A stretch of DNA of 64,000 nt, taken from contig JAQPZY010001414.1 of NCBI GenBank assembly GCA_029931535.1, positions 1,814,001 through 1,878,000 of the forward strand, in the 5' to 3' direction. The position numbers were made by a program, and so were the translations under genes. Each line of letters opens with the position of its first letter. The stretch's first letter is position 1. The DNA is from Margaritifera margaritifera (lineage: Eukaryota; Mollusca; Bivalvia; Unionida; Margaritiferidae). Positions 46,424-58,045 of the stretch are shown here, in pieces. The notes beneath the pieces are model-generated. The model saw only the letters and a list, made by a program, of their open reading frames with translations. It made no database searches and was not told where the DNA came from.

Positions 46424-46466
46424 CCCCCCAAACGGGAACGCCGCCGCCGTGCAGTGGATGATATAG
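46424..46466 (+). CDS. Short-chain collagen C4-like gene, exon 2 (furin-type site)
   Basis: The 43-bp exon follows ctatttcgttcag and reads PPKRERRRRAVDDI, ending in phase 1 before gtcctg, a weak donor. RERRRR fits the R-X-(K/R)-R rule for furin-type convertases, so the ectodomain may be released from its membrane anchor. Phase 0 at the start and phase 1 at the end fit the neighbouring exons. The exon is short, so the call rests on phase and on the basic motif. Confidence 0.55.
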
Positions 46467-46536
46467 GTCCTGAAAAAGACAACAATACCATGAATAAAGA
46501 TAACCAACATATACATACACCAACTGGGACTGGTAC

Positions 46537-46538
<2 letters not shown>

Positions 46539-46592
<54 letters not shown>
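46539..46592. repeat. (CT)n microsatellite
   Basis: A pure CT tract just upstream of the 31-bp minisatellite. Confidence 0.95.
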
Positions 46593-46598
<6 letters not shown>

Positions 46599-46709
46599 GC
46601 CTTATCGCTGTCTAGACCCTACACATCATTATCTAAAACAGATACTTGTAAACACATGTTGCTTGCCGACTGTCAGTGTCTCCACTGGGCCGTCATTAAA
46701 AGAAAAGCC

Positions 46710-47256
46710 CATATCAGTACTACAGACCATCTGTCCAGTCCATATCAGTAGTATAGGTTATCTGTCCAGTCTATATCAGTACTATAGGCCATCGGTCCAG
46801 TCCATATCAGTACCACAGGCCATCTGTTCAGTTCATATTAGTACAATAAGCCGTTCGTTCAGTCTATATAAGTACTATAGGCCATTGGTCCAGTCTATAT
46901 CAGTATTATAGGTCATCGGTCCATTCTGTATCAGTATTATAGACCATCGGTCCAGTCTATATCAGTATTATAGACCATCGGTCCATTCTATATCAGTATT
47001 ATAGACCATCGGTCCATTCTGTATCAGTATTATAGACCATCGGTCCATTCTATATCAGTACTATAGGACATCGGTCCAGTCTATATCAGTATTATAGGTC
47101 ATCGGTCCATTCTGTATCAGTATTATAGACCATCGGTCCAGTCTATATCAGTATTATTTACCATCGGTCCATTCTATATCAGTACTATAGGACATCGGTC
47201 CAGTCTATATCAATACTACAGGCCATCGGTCCATTCTATATCAGTATTATAGACCA
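46710..47256 (+). repeat. 31-bp minisatellite, about 18 copies
   Basis: The unit is built from 'tatatcagtattatagacc' and 'atcggtccagtc'. The copies differ at a few positions (cagtc or cattc, tatag or tacag). The array lies within the large intron of the collagen-like gene. Confidence 0.9.
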
Positions 47257-47538
47257 AACAATAACATATATTTACAAATAAAACATACACACTGTAAAGG
47301 TAAGTACTTCTAATGTTAAATATAATGGTCCAGTTACAAAGAGATAGTAAGGAAAGATTTCTTTGTTTTATAGTATGAAAGACGAATTGGCACAGTGAAC
47401 TAAAAGTTTATATGTGATTACTTGTCAAAGAATTCAGATATTAATTCAGAGCTAGGTTCATATACTGAACCAATACACGCAATTGAGCAAATGTTCGACA
47501 AAATGAATGACAATCGGATTCTTTAGGAAAGATATTAT

Positions 47539-47540
<2 letters not shown>

Positions 47541-47576
<36 letters not shown>
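47541..47576. repeat. (AAT)n microsatellite
   Basis: About 11-12 AAT units. Confidence 0.9.
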
Positions 47577-47577
<1 letters not shown>

Positions 47578-48456
47578 TATGTCTTCTGACTGCAGTTTCA
47601 AAACGTCCCGAATTGGGTTTTACACCTAACAGCCATCGTCTTAGCTTATAGAAAATATTCTTGTAAATGGGTAATTTGTCTTTACCTACATCATAATTTG
47701 AATACCCATCGTCGCTTATGTTTTCTGTTTCAGTTGTTCATTGCTTGATATTAATCCCTTCAAGAAAAGATTCAGTCTTGGAATTATTTTGGTTCTGTCA
47801 CTCATAAACAGCTCATAATGTGGATGTATTAGAAAATCTAATGGCCTATATATCAGAAAAAGTATTCTCAAAACTATTTTGGAAAACTTTGACTATTGAT
47901 AAATATTTGAAGACAATAAAAGTAACTAAAAATATTTGTGAATTTTCCTTTTTCGGTTCTCCTTCTCACAAGCAAATAATTTAAGGGCATCGACGATTTT
48001 CAATTATTACACCTGATACAACGGTATATTTGTAATTGATGATTATTGCCTAAGAATGTTTTAAAGATCGAGACAACTTCATCCAATTTTCTGGCAAATT
48101 TCGAATCGAATTAAATTCGGAGGGACATTAGTGTGTTCTGAATGTTCAGTCTGCAAGTAAGATATGTAATTTAATACAGTTGATATTTGAAACTGTTGCA
48201 GCCGTTATGATATTGAGTGAGCCCTATACCTTGACCAAACATGCATCATGGGTTTCAAAAGATTTAGAAGGGACGAGTGGAAGATTTCCTTATCTTGTAT
48301 GTACGTATGTCAACCACCTGTTGTAATTATTGAATGCACTCCTGACAGTAATATTTTACAAATATTTCAGACTCTAATTGAATTATTACTCATTATGAAA
48401 AACAAAATTCGAATCCGAATTGTTTGGTGCCATAATCGATTCTCTTTAATACACAG

Positions 48457-48528
48457 GTGGCGCTGTATACACGAGGTGGGGAAGAACAACATGCCCTGAC
48501 GATATCGATACAGAAATAGTTTATTCAG
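48457..48528 (+). CDS. Short-chain collagen C4-like gene, exon 3
   Basis: The exon follows ttaatacacag and reads GGAVYTRWGRTTCPDDIDTE and then IVYS, ending in phase 1 at gttagt. 'GG.VY.RWGRTTCP.....VY.G' is the conserved start of the C-terminal domain of short-chain collagen C4-like proteins. The first glycine codon is split (G|GT) and the last glycine is shared with exon 4, so both borders are phase 1. Confidence 0.88.
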
Positions 48529-49715
48529 GTTAGTAAAATGTGTGATTAAATGGTAATCAATCTGTAATTTGTAGTAAATATACAATGGGATCATCAGTTA
48601 AGTAGAACTCAAGATTTGTCACGTATTACACTGTTCGCTCAGATGTGATCATACTAATCTTATTTCGGTATTTTACACTTGAAAAATCGTTAAGACTGTT
48701 GATATAATTACATATCTTTAAGAATGAATACAACGATCTTTGATACCCATTGTTATCGGTATATTTCCTGTGCTACATTGACTTTATTCATTACACACAA
48801 CATTTTTTGCCAAGGTCAGGGGACACTGCGTCCATCACCCTCCAGATTTGGGGGACAGAACAGATTTTAAAGGGACAAAGGAAAATTGTAGTACATAATG
48901 CACTAGAAGTGCTAAAAATAGAGAGAATCTTATTTGCTTGGACAGTTTTGCCACTTTAACTTTTTTATATTTTCCTTGGACATTTACATGATTGCAATAA
49001 ACGTTTTATCGTGTGATCAAATAACCTGAAATGAAATGCACCATGGAATTTTAATACTTTAAAAGTATTAAATAATTAATAAAATAACAAATTGTGTATT
49101 TGCATAAATTAGTACCCTGTTGCAAAAATTCAGCCTGAGAAGAAATTAAATCTTCACTGCCGTAGGTGTGACTTTAACTTCGAAAATACGTTACAATAGC
49201 GGCTGTCAAAGACTAGCAACTCGGCTGACTACCACAAACCTTGAATGTTTTCATTGGCAGATTCATTGTTTTTAAATGGATATTCATTGCCATCTTACAG
49301 GTTTTATCACTTTTAGCGACTTTGGCCATTGCTTGCGCCAACATGGACGTGGATGAACATTCGCGAAGGAAAAGTGTAGGCATATTTGTGAACACAAATA
49401 TCACTTGCATTACCGTCAAACCAACTACTAAACTATTGAAAGCAGCAACGACTGCATGTAATTAAAATTACATTCCACTGTCCAATGGATTTTAAAGACA
49501 GTAACTTGGGGTATTTTTGTATTTAATGTCTGTGAGGTTGTGACTTATTTTGTGGTGATGTTATTTGACAATGCTAAGTCTACCATTTTGTTTTGTTTTG
49601 TTTGTAAGTATTGCATACTTAGAGAAAACATATTGTATTTTCTTTTATGTTTGAATTTCCAGTCATTTGTTATAGGCTAATTTGAAAAGGTAGCTTATTC
49701 TCATTTTGCACCTAG
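48529..49715 (+). repeat. Intron holding an inverted copy of the 6.3 kb repeat
   Basis: About 48,815-49,708 is the reverse complement of about 7,365-6,425, with a small deletion around 49,020. It includes 'ctagaagtgcta' and the stretch at 49,210-49,430. The repeat ends a few bases before the exon 4 acceptor (cacctag at 49,709-49,715), so the pyrimidine-rich stretch ahead of that splice site comes from the mobile element. Open frames here belong to the repeat. Confidence 0.75.
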
Positions 49716-50197
49716 GTATCGCTGCAGGTTCGTGGTATGATCATACTGGCGCTGCGGTCAATACTCTTTGTCTTCCACATGAGCCAATATGGGGCACCTA
49801 CACAGACGGCCTGGAGAATTATGCATTCATATATGGCGCCGAATACCACGATCACACTCTCTTCAAGCTGACCAATGCCGAGGCACTCTCATCCCATAAC
49901 ATGCCATGTGTCGTCTGCCGGAGTAGGTTGAGGACTTCCACCTTTATGCTTCCAGCGAGAAATCGTTGCTTTGATGACTGGCATGTGGAATATCACGGCT
50001 ATCTGATGACGGGACATAATGCACAGAAGGCGTCCACGGATTATATCTGTGTGGACCAGGCTCCAGAGGCGGACCCCTCCGGCTATCGGACCGAGCACGG
50101 TCGCCTCCTGTACAGAGTCGAGGCCATATGTGGCTCACTACCGTGTCCAAAGTATATGAACGGGCGAGAACTGACTTGTGCAATTTGCAGCAAATAG
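49716..50197 (+). CDS. Short-chain collagen C4-like gene, exon 4 (C-terminal domain)
   Basis: The exon reads IAAGSWYDHTGAAVNTLCLP, then YGAEYHDHTLFKL, NMPCVVCRSR, CFDDWHVEYHGYLMTGH, DYICVDQAPEADPSG, EAICGSLPCPKYMNGRELTC and AICSK, stopping at TAG. This is the complete cysteine-rich C-terminal (NC1-like) domain of short-chain collagen C4-like proteins, with all the usual motifs (AVNTLCLP, PC.VCR.R, Y.CVD, CGSLPCPPY.NGRE.TC..C). Such proteins are extracellular and, in molluscs, often membrane-anchored; their molecular role is poorly known. No Gly-X-Y stretch was found in this copy. The frame is open and shows no damage. Confidence 0.92.
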
Positions 50198-50270
50198 ATA
50201 TATCCATTTTCTCTTATTTTGTTCTTCTGAGAACAGCAAACCCCACGCAACTGAAAATATATATTTTCTG

Positions 50271-50276
50271 AATAAA
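50271..50276 (+). terminator. Polyadenylation signal of the collagen-like gene
   Basis: AATAAA lies 74 bp after the stop codon at 50,195-50,197, a suitable distance for the 3' end of the transcript. Confidence 0.6.
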
Positions 50277-50279
50277 GAT

Positions 50280-53200
50280 GGAACTGTAAAACTTGAATAT
50301 TGAACGTCTACTCAATCTGCCATAACTACATAATCGAAATAGTAATTAGACTGTGGAGGACATAGCATCACAAAGCTGATTATAACGTCCTGATTAAAAA
50401 AATGTAGATGTGTTACTTCTCAAAATCATCCATTCTCTCTCTCTGTCTCTCTGATCTTATGAAAATACATTACCATAATATTTATCTGGAAACATTTTAT
50501 AATTTACAAACTCAATATGAATATTACGACTTTATTTTTATGTATTTATTTATCTGTTTATGAATTACAGTCTATGGGAATTGAATTAGTTGCCTGTGCC
50601 CTATAGCAACAGATACACCGATTCGAAATGACCTGGATAAAATATACCCAAAGCCCTTTCTTACCCGTTTTATAAGCCAGGCATACTGAATTTATTTGTA
50701 ATTTTAGAAATAAGATGTCTGTTTTTGTAAGTTTTAGCTGCTTTTACCTACAGCACATATTTTGTAGTCACGCTGGGTTTTAAAAACATGTATTATGGGA
50801 TAGCTTAATAAAATACTGTGTAATGCATTTTCTCAGCAGCACTATTAATAATACATGTCCCAAAAAATATGATTGTCGTAAATTCGAGCATGTACATGTA
50901 TGATTAACAATTCTAGACTTTCAAAAGCGGAAAGCAGATGATTGCAATTATTACAGTTTAGGGATGAAAAATGTACAGTTTTCATACTAAGGTTTGTATA
51001 CAAATATTGCGTTTTTCCCTATTTTGTCAAACCGGGTACATCTACCCGGACAAAACCGGACGACTAACCGAAGTCACGTGATCACTATTTGTTATATGTC
51101 GTATCTTGCTTCTGTAACTTGGCAATTTATTTATGATATTTTGATTTCTTCTGATTTTTTTCTCCATAAGTTTCATCAATTTACTCAAATATATGACTGA
51201 TTCTATTATGGGGGGGGGGATCTCTCTCTATGCCTCAGGTACAATGATGCAAATGGTCGAAGAAACATTATCCTTTCAAAATGGATAATCTATTTAACTT
51301 CGTATTTAATTAACACCGAAAGGGACCGCTTGATTTCTCAAATGTGGTGAAAAGTGAAGTCTGTAATGAAGGACTAATTGATTCTAAGATTTATTTTCCT
51401 TTTCTATGGCAATAAATGTACGTTTCATCTAAACATATGCCAGACATTGCCCTCTAAAGGAGGAATGGCCAATGAGCACGATTTAATGTAATCGCATTCA
51501 ATGGAATTGAGTAATGTTTGGAGAAACCTAAGAATCTGGAATATTTTATATCGTGTTGGAGCCTGTGTAACAATACCGGATTATCTCCCTTCGTTATAGT
51601 TGCGTTGCAATGTGCGCCGGAAATGCATTTAGCTTGGGATTTACACTACATATCCACATAGGAACCTAAATATCTCTTTTTGGATTTATCAAGAAATTTC
51701 ATCGGGAAACTTTTATTTTGTATGGAAAATATTATCAATTTATCATTCCACCATGCTCCCAAATTGAAATAAATGACTGGATATCTTCAAAACGGTAATT
51801 GCGAAACAACTCTCTGCAGGAGGTTTCAAGAAAATGCACTGTTTAATATGAATAATTTTTATGAAAGTAAATTTGATTTTAGGTTCTAGACAACTAATTA
51901 TTTTGTGAACTACAGAACCAGACTATGTATGGTGGTATATTAAATACCGTATTAAAAGAACGAAGCTCGCTGATTGGCTGAAAATAATTACCGGTAAAAA
52001 CTGATGCAATTTTTCAGAAGATACCTAGGTATAGATAAAATGTATTCAATAGTAGACTTGAACCTAAAACATTTTCATTTTATTGTTGTCGCCGCACAGG
52101 TACGCCTGTATGTAAACTAGGAGAACTCATCAGGTCGGATTTTTATAGCGGGTATCTACGAGGGAATTTGTCTCAGAAAAGAGCTGGCCGACATATCATT
52201 TTCATCAATTCGAAAGTTTCTTCCTGGATGGATCGTTCATGGGATGTAAACGTGATTTGCCGATCTTACAACAAAAGCATAGCAACTGAGAGGCAAACAT
52301 TATTATTACAGTTTATCGGGTTTCAATTAGTTATTTATCCCCATATGGACAAAAGCTAATGCGTATCGATCCATTTTATAAACTATATTTGGAATGAACA
52401 CTCAAGTGGTAATATTACATATACCAAATAAAGAGCAATAGTATATATGTGTAATTTTACCACATGATGTAATTTGTGACGTAATGACGTAATGTAAGAC
52501 TCAAGCTTCTCTTGTACTCCCATACCCCTTTGAGTTTTAATGACGGTTCTCAAGTTTTCAGGTAATTTCTGAATCATCCTCACAGTTATGCAGTATACTG
52601 AAGACAAAAATCAGCAATAATCGTCATACCAATAAATGTCACAAAACTCAGCGAATAATTGCAGCCTTTTCTCACCAAGGCTCGCAAAAATATATTTATT
52701 TCCATCTTTTGTATAAATTATAATTGGAATGAGCATATGGGTATAAAATCTTCAGAAAGTCAAACAAACAACAAAACAAACAAATACAAAAACAAAACAT
52801 GCACGTATCAAAACAATTTATCGGTTCCGGTTCTTTTTTATAGGAAGGTGATGGGTATATGGACTTGATGTAAAAAAGAAAGAAAGTTTCTACAACATTC
52901 CAAATGCACAAAATATATCAGACTGTATCTTAGTGATCTTCATTAGTGATGTAATATTTTGAATTATTATGTTAATGAGCACCTCATGATCATAATAAAT
53001 AAATAACGCTGATGATCCTGTATTTTTATTCATGCAACACCTGTTGCAAGCTGCTGTCTACGTGCGTTTCATTAGATTCAGTTCTGTAAAATATTAAGCA
53101 ATAACAACGATTTGTTTCAGTTTAGTGCCAATGTGTTGTTATCGGTTGCATTTGCAATTGCAGTAGGAATATTTCATTACGAAAAAAACAAACAAAAAAA

Positions 53201-53735
53201 AAACCGTTTTTATATAGACCTTCAGGTTTGGACAGCTTACTGTAACACAGTTCCCTTTTGTTACTGTCAGGAAAGGGATTTCTGTTTGAACTGCGTGATT
53301 TACAACATTCAAACTGCAACAATTTCATAATGAAGACGTTTACTCCTCTAAAGAATATTATGTACCACGCTAAAACTGTTATTACACAATAATAGTTCCT
53401 AATGTATTTAAAGGCAAAAATAAAATCATCTTAGTACGTGAATAATGTGTAGGGTATAAATGTGGTAGGGGTATTTAGTGTTAACCTTATCTGTCCGTAT
53501 GTCTGTCTGTCACATCTTGGTTCATGTTTGTGTGTAGGTTATTTCAGGCACTATGTTGTGACATGCATGTTCCATGCACACATTTCTAGTTCTAATCTAC
53601 TCATGACATTTAATAGACTTTCGGTTGCAGGTCCTTCGGCTATGGTTAACTAACAGGGAGATGTATACTCACATAATAGGACGGTATTGATTAAAATACG
53701 TAGTAAGTCTGAATAGTTCTTGACTTCCCTCGGGG
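50280..53735. other. No gene recognised
   Basis: Short frames occur (for example 50,994-51,200 and 52,168-52,359) without domains or partner exons. A run of G bases lies near 51,211. A frame at 53,112-53,190 has a hydrophobic stretch (VLLSVAFAIAVGIF), but nothing ties it to a gene. Confidence 0.45.
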
Positions 53736-53740
53736 AAGCC

Positions 53741-53970
53741 ATGTCGAAGTATCACTACTCTGCGGGAAAGGTTTTCAAAGTCAACGTTGGGGGCACACTC
53801 TATATCACCACTACATCTACCTTGACAAAGTACGAGGGAAGCCTAATATGAAGTATTTACACGGGTGACGTAGCGTGATATAGGGATGAGAGGGACACTT
53901 ACTTCCTTGACAGGGACGGGCACGTGTTGAGGTGAGTGTCTGATTACCTGCAATGTGTCTAAAGATTGTC
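53741..53970 (+). pseudogene. KCTD-like (BTB/T1 domain) pseudogene, first part
   Basis: The ATG at 53741 opens a frame that reads KVFKVNVGGTLYITTTSTLT, KYEGSLI, stop (53,849), SIYTGDVA, stop (53,876), YRDERDTYFLDRDGHVLR, stop (53,933), VSDYL. 'NVGGT.Y.T...TL.K...S' and 'YF.DRDG..FR.VL.YL' are the hallmarks of the T1/BTB tetramerisation domain of KCTD proteins. These bind cullin-3 or regulate membrane receptors. Three in-frame TGA codons make it non-functional. I cannot name the KCTD member. Confidence 0.8.
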
Positions 53971-54971
53971 ATCAAACTATAAATATATGAATCATTGCGA
54001 AAAACATGATATCATTAAGTTTAATCCAAAAGCAAATTATGAGTGAAAAAGATAACGTCCTGGCTGCAGTTGAAAATCGTTCGTAAATGGTGTGATTTGG
54101 TTTGGTGTGACTTTGTTTCTGTGCATGTGAAATGAAGGGGAGGGCGGGTTGAGTGTGCACGTGACTACGTTTCATATTTTAACACTCTTTACGTTGTAAA
54201 TTTGTAGACATTGTTGTAAATAGAAATTATAAGATAGTTATCTTTGAGCAGTGTCTGCGTCGTTCAGGGGAACACTTACCAGTTATCTTCATTATATACA
54301 CAGCAGTCAAATTATTTCATCAACGTTAAGATGTATGCCAGTGCCAGCAAATATTTGGAGAAAACGTTTGATGCAAATTCGGTCTCATGTAGAACGGTAT
54401 GTTCATTGCAACAATTGTATATTGAAAAAGAAACTAAGCAGATGTTTCTTATTAATTCAAGCAATACTTTAATAGGTGTAAAATCAATAAGTATATCACC
54501 TTATGAGTATTGTTCTATTTTTAGTAACTCAACATTAACAGAGCTTTTCAAAGGTCTTTATTTCTTGGATTTTTATTTTAAAATGTCATCATTTGAGACA
54601 TAAATAGCAGATTATGTCACTAATTCATGCCTATAAACGACACACTCTGTCTATTTATTATATTTATTGTATTTTTTCTTCGAATTGTTTAGTAACCGAG
54701 TTAAGAATTTTAGACGCCAACAGAAACCGGTCTAAACAATTTGTCTTACATAAAAATGACACTTCTGAGCAAAACAAAAATTCCGATACTCTAATGGAAG
54801 CTTGAAGCATGATACATATCCAAATGTGTCCAGTATTAGCTTCCCACCCTACGCTATAGAGGCGAACTTGTTTCATTCAAATAAAGTACAAAACTATACC
54901 TGTGTATCTATTTCAGATTCATCTTGAACTAACTGCACAGTGAATATACTTGTGGTTCCTTAAGGTTAGAG

Positions 54972-55164
54972 AGACCTCGATATTCTGAAGGTGGAAGTGG
55001 ACTATTATGGTCTGGAAGGACTAGTACAGGAAGTTGATTCTCTCATCGCCATGCGCAAGCGTAGACAATGTCCCAGGCAGAGTGTGGGAGAGTTACATAG
55101 TCTGGTCGAGAGGAATGATGACCTATATTTATCCAACGAGGGATCTGACTGGGTCTATGACTGA
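54972..55164 (+). pseudogene. KCTD-like pseudogene, second part
   Basis: After a ggttagag acceptor the frame reads DLDILKVEVDYYGLEGLVQE, then VDSLIAMRKRRQCPRQSV and ends in VERNDDLYLSNE before a TGA at 55,162. 'LL..EA.FY.L..LV' is the helix that follows the T1 domain in KCTD proteins. The phase fits the first part (LR + DLDILKVE), but residues normally found between them ('...L..P..F') are missing, as if an exon were lost. The frame itself is open. Confidence 0.7.
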
Positions 55165-55501
55165 TTTCAATAAGACTAGTATGAATCAATTTGTGACAAT
55201 TTCCGTGACAGACAAGTCGACCGAAAGTTTTTCTCATATTAGACTATTACCAATGGGCAGTAATATGATCTATAAAGCAGAAAATGCCACACACACAAAA
55301 AAATCAAATTTTATGAAATACCAGAAAAATAAGACTGTGGTTCTCTGCGCTTATAGCTTATGTATTTACTTTCAAAATAACTTTTATGTTTGATGGATGT
55401 ATTAAATAAATGATTTGTAAATTGAGATAGCAAAAATACATGCCATAAACATTAGAATTCTGCGAAGTTCTAGAAGAACAAATATATCACGTATAGAACT
55501 C

Positions 55502-55605
55502 CGCTTTGACTCAGCAGCAGACCAGGGGAAAAACTCGCTTTGACTCAGTAGTAGACCAGGGGCAAGAGTCGCTTTGACTTAGCAGCAGACCAGGGACAAA
55601 ACTCG
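55502..55605 (+). repeat. 34-bp tandem repeat, 3 copies
   Basis: The unit, 'cgctttgactcagcagcaga' followed by 'ccaggggaaaaact', occurs three times head to tail with a few changes. Confidence 0.9.
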
Positions 55606-56735
55606 TTAAAAACGATGTAAACTATGTTGTATTGCATAAAGAAAAGTTTAAAGTAATTTGTGAAAGCATAAAAAGTATACTTAAAAGAAATATATCCTCT
55701 ATTAATTTATTTTATAGCCTGATCCCTGGGACTCCCCCCCCCCCCTCCGCCGAGTAATAGCATCTAACGCCATGCAGCTAGCAAAGCGAGACAGGTGAGG
55801 ACACAAATGACAAGATAAGCAGTGACTAGATAGTTGTTTATTGTAGGGAAAAGAGGAGTAAGCTTAATTTTCCCATTGTTAATGAGGCATTATTGCTAAG
55901 TAATGCTTCTTAGACTGATTATTAAAATGAAGATCAGACTTGATCTTTCAATTTGCTTTCAGGAGCTGTTAAACCTTACTTAGAAAACAAGTATAGACAG
56001 GAAGTATTGTAAAGTGTCTTTAACTCTGGATGTTGCCTTTATTTAACAATACTGTCTATTGAGGTTTGTTATCATATAATTAATAATGGCTAGTATGTTT
56101 CAATGTTGTTATTCCTGATTCAAAAGATTTATTATTGTCAAAATTCGGCAAAATGCACTGCAATGGTTTGTGTGAATAGCTCGCACTTTCAGTCGCAATC
56201 AATGTTGCTTTTTGTCGTCCATGTAGCCAGAATAAATGGTATTCCTTTATATTGACCCAATACGATGAACTAATTTTAAAAAAATAAAATAAAATAAAGT
56301 GTACCTGATACAATTCTTTCTTCTTTTTCATGCAATTTCTCTCGCGTCCTCTTTTGGTACTTTTATAAAATACCAGTGTTATTCTAGTGTCCAAGGTGCA
56401 GAATGTTATCATTTATTTCACAGTTACTGTTACTATGATGATTAAAATTAAATAAACATTTTTTTTGTAATTTTGATCTTTTTGTTTTATTTACCATTAT
56501 CCAATGCGGACTGAATCACACCATCTTACGTCCAATCTCTCACATAATTCACAGAACTACGAAACACCGAGGCGACAAGTGACATCAAAACGATGACGTA
56601 ATAATCAAATTATCATGTCCCATTAATCGTTGATAAGACATCAGTAAACATTCGTAATTCAAATTATGTAGTTCAGACGTATTCTAGAAATAAGTTTCAC
56701 ATTTATAATATAATTAGATTAGGCACATGCAATCA
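55606..56735. other. No gene recognised
   Basis: A run of 12 C bases lies near 55,734. No domain or exon is supported. Confidence 0.4.
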
Positions 56736-56739
56736 TGCA

Positions 56740-56858
56740 TGTGAAAATATAAGAATTTATTTATCACATGTGAAAATATAGAAATATAAATATATGAAAA
56801 TGATTTCCCCAATAATTTTCTATATTTCAAATTCAAGTATATAACACACACACACACA

Positions 56859-56932
<74 letters not shown>
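56740..56932 (+). mobile_element. Left half of the microsatellite-cored element (copy 2)
   Basis: The stretch at 56,740-56,845 ('atgtgaaaatata', 'tttctatatttcaaattcaa') matches the left flank at 39,875-39,983. It runs into (AC)n and then (AT)n to about 56,932. The right flank seen in copy 1 is absent. Confidence 0.6.
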
Positions 56933-56938
<6 letters not shown>

Positions 56939-57268
56939 TGGAAGTATGGAAGTTATATCTTTCCCGAGACCATTTTATTCTACGATCTTATTTGCCGATA
57001 CTTCAAAGTAAAGCATATTTGTAGGTAAGGACACGTTTTAAAATCTTACATTTTGATGAACAAAACCATAGTAATGTGTTTTGTTGTATATCCATTGTGT
57101 AAAAGGTGGCTTGTTTTGGTCAAATCACCTTTAAATTTTACAAACAATTATGCACAAAACATGCAGTTTATTTTGAAAAGTTTTAACTTGAGAGATCTGA
57201 TTGAGGAAAACAATGGGTCATCTTTATAATTACTTTCTTAAATTATTTATTTCTATTCTTTCTTGCAG

Positions 57269-57292
57269 CAATCATAACCCAGCGAAACGCAG
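57269..57292 (+). CDS. Possible small exon of a second collagen-like gene
   Basis: The 24-bp stretch lies between a pyrimidine-rich ttcttgcag acceptor and gtatgg. It reads NHNPAKR or IITQRNA depending on phase. The symmetric length and the good splice borders are the only support. NHNPAKR would be a basic site like exon 2 of the gene at 45.7 kb. Confidence 0.25.
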
Positions 57293-57310
57293 GTATGGAC
57301 GAATGATAAG

Positions 57311-57534
57311 TATCGATATTGCTCGCTTATACGTCGAGTCCAGCTGCAAACAACATACAATCAGATCTGCCGTTGCATAATGCGCCGGCATAGTAGGGTC
57401 TATGTTTTTTGTTCCACTGATTACTCCAAACAAACTGCATAGACCAAGATCTGACGGCACATTATGCGACGGCAGTTTTCGGTCTATGCAATTTGCACTT
57501 GGACCCGAGTTATCAATGAGTATGCACGGTAGGC
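57311..57534. mobile_element. Palindromic MITE (copy 2)
   Basis: The ends 'gctcgcttatacgtcgagtc' and (minus) 'tactcattgataactcgggt' pair, and inner arms with 'agatctgccgt' and 'acggcag' pair as well. The copy at 44,622 has the same terminal sequence. The long minus-strand open frame across it is a by-product. Confidence 0.65.
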
Positions 57535-57950
57535 AAACGATGTTGACAACTGTAATTTCGGTTGATTTACTTTCAAGATAGCTTAATCGTATGATCTGTG
57601 TTCCCATATTGCACTCCAAATTAACAATCAGCACTTTTGATATTAATTTCTTTCTTGGAGTTTTCATATCCATTGTACGATATTTAAGTGAGCAAATTTT
57701 AAGGTGGCATCGCGTAAAGATCTAATTGATCACCAAAGACATTCGTGTCCCTTTGAGAAGAGAAGTCACAATTTGCTATAATTTTAAAAAAACAATTTTA
57801 ATACCTTTTTGATTTTTTTAAAATTATATGTATTAATATTGCAATCACTTCATACATTTCTACGACCACACAAAAATTCCGAACGTTTAGTCATGATAAG
57901 AACTAAACTGTAACATGTCAATACTTGAAAATATTTATTATCAATTGCAG

Positions 57951-58045
57951 TATCCACCCCACTCCCTACCTCAGGTACCAATCCAGGAGGTCCCGGGGGA
58001 CCAGTCATTGGAAGCTCAAACAGTTTTACGATTATTAGGGCGTTT
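57951..58045 (+). CDS. Possible Gly/Pro linker exon
   Basis: After tcaattgcag one frame reads STPLPTSGTNPGGPGGPVIG and then SSNSFTIIRAF. An alternative acceptor (ctacctcag at 57,975) would start it at GTNPGG in phase 1. Gly/Pro/Ser/Thr linkers of this kind precede the C-terminal domain in short-chain collagen C4-like proteins. The donor is not clear, so the end is approximate. Confidence 0.38.

Larger units (their letters stand above)
46467..48456 (+). other. Intron region with minisatellite; no further exon recognised
   Basis: Besides a CT microsatellite, the 31-bp minisatellite and an AAT tract, I see no exon. Related genes have short linker or Gly-X-Y exons between the basic site and the C-terminal domain, so a small phase 1-1 exon could be hidden here. 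Confidence 0.45.

Noticed and set aside
46710..47256. Possible CRISPR-like array because of the regular 31-bp units
   Set aside because: The units are adjacent with no unique spacers, and the setting is an animal intron, so it is a minisatellite.
54244..54603. 119-residue open frame between the two KCTD parts, considered as the missing middle exon
   Set aside because: It shows none of the residues expected after the T1 domain and no fitting splice sites.
57272..57673. 133-residue open frame on minus
   Set aside because: It lies across a palindromic MITE and has no domain; the openness comes from the inverted arms.
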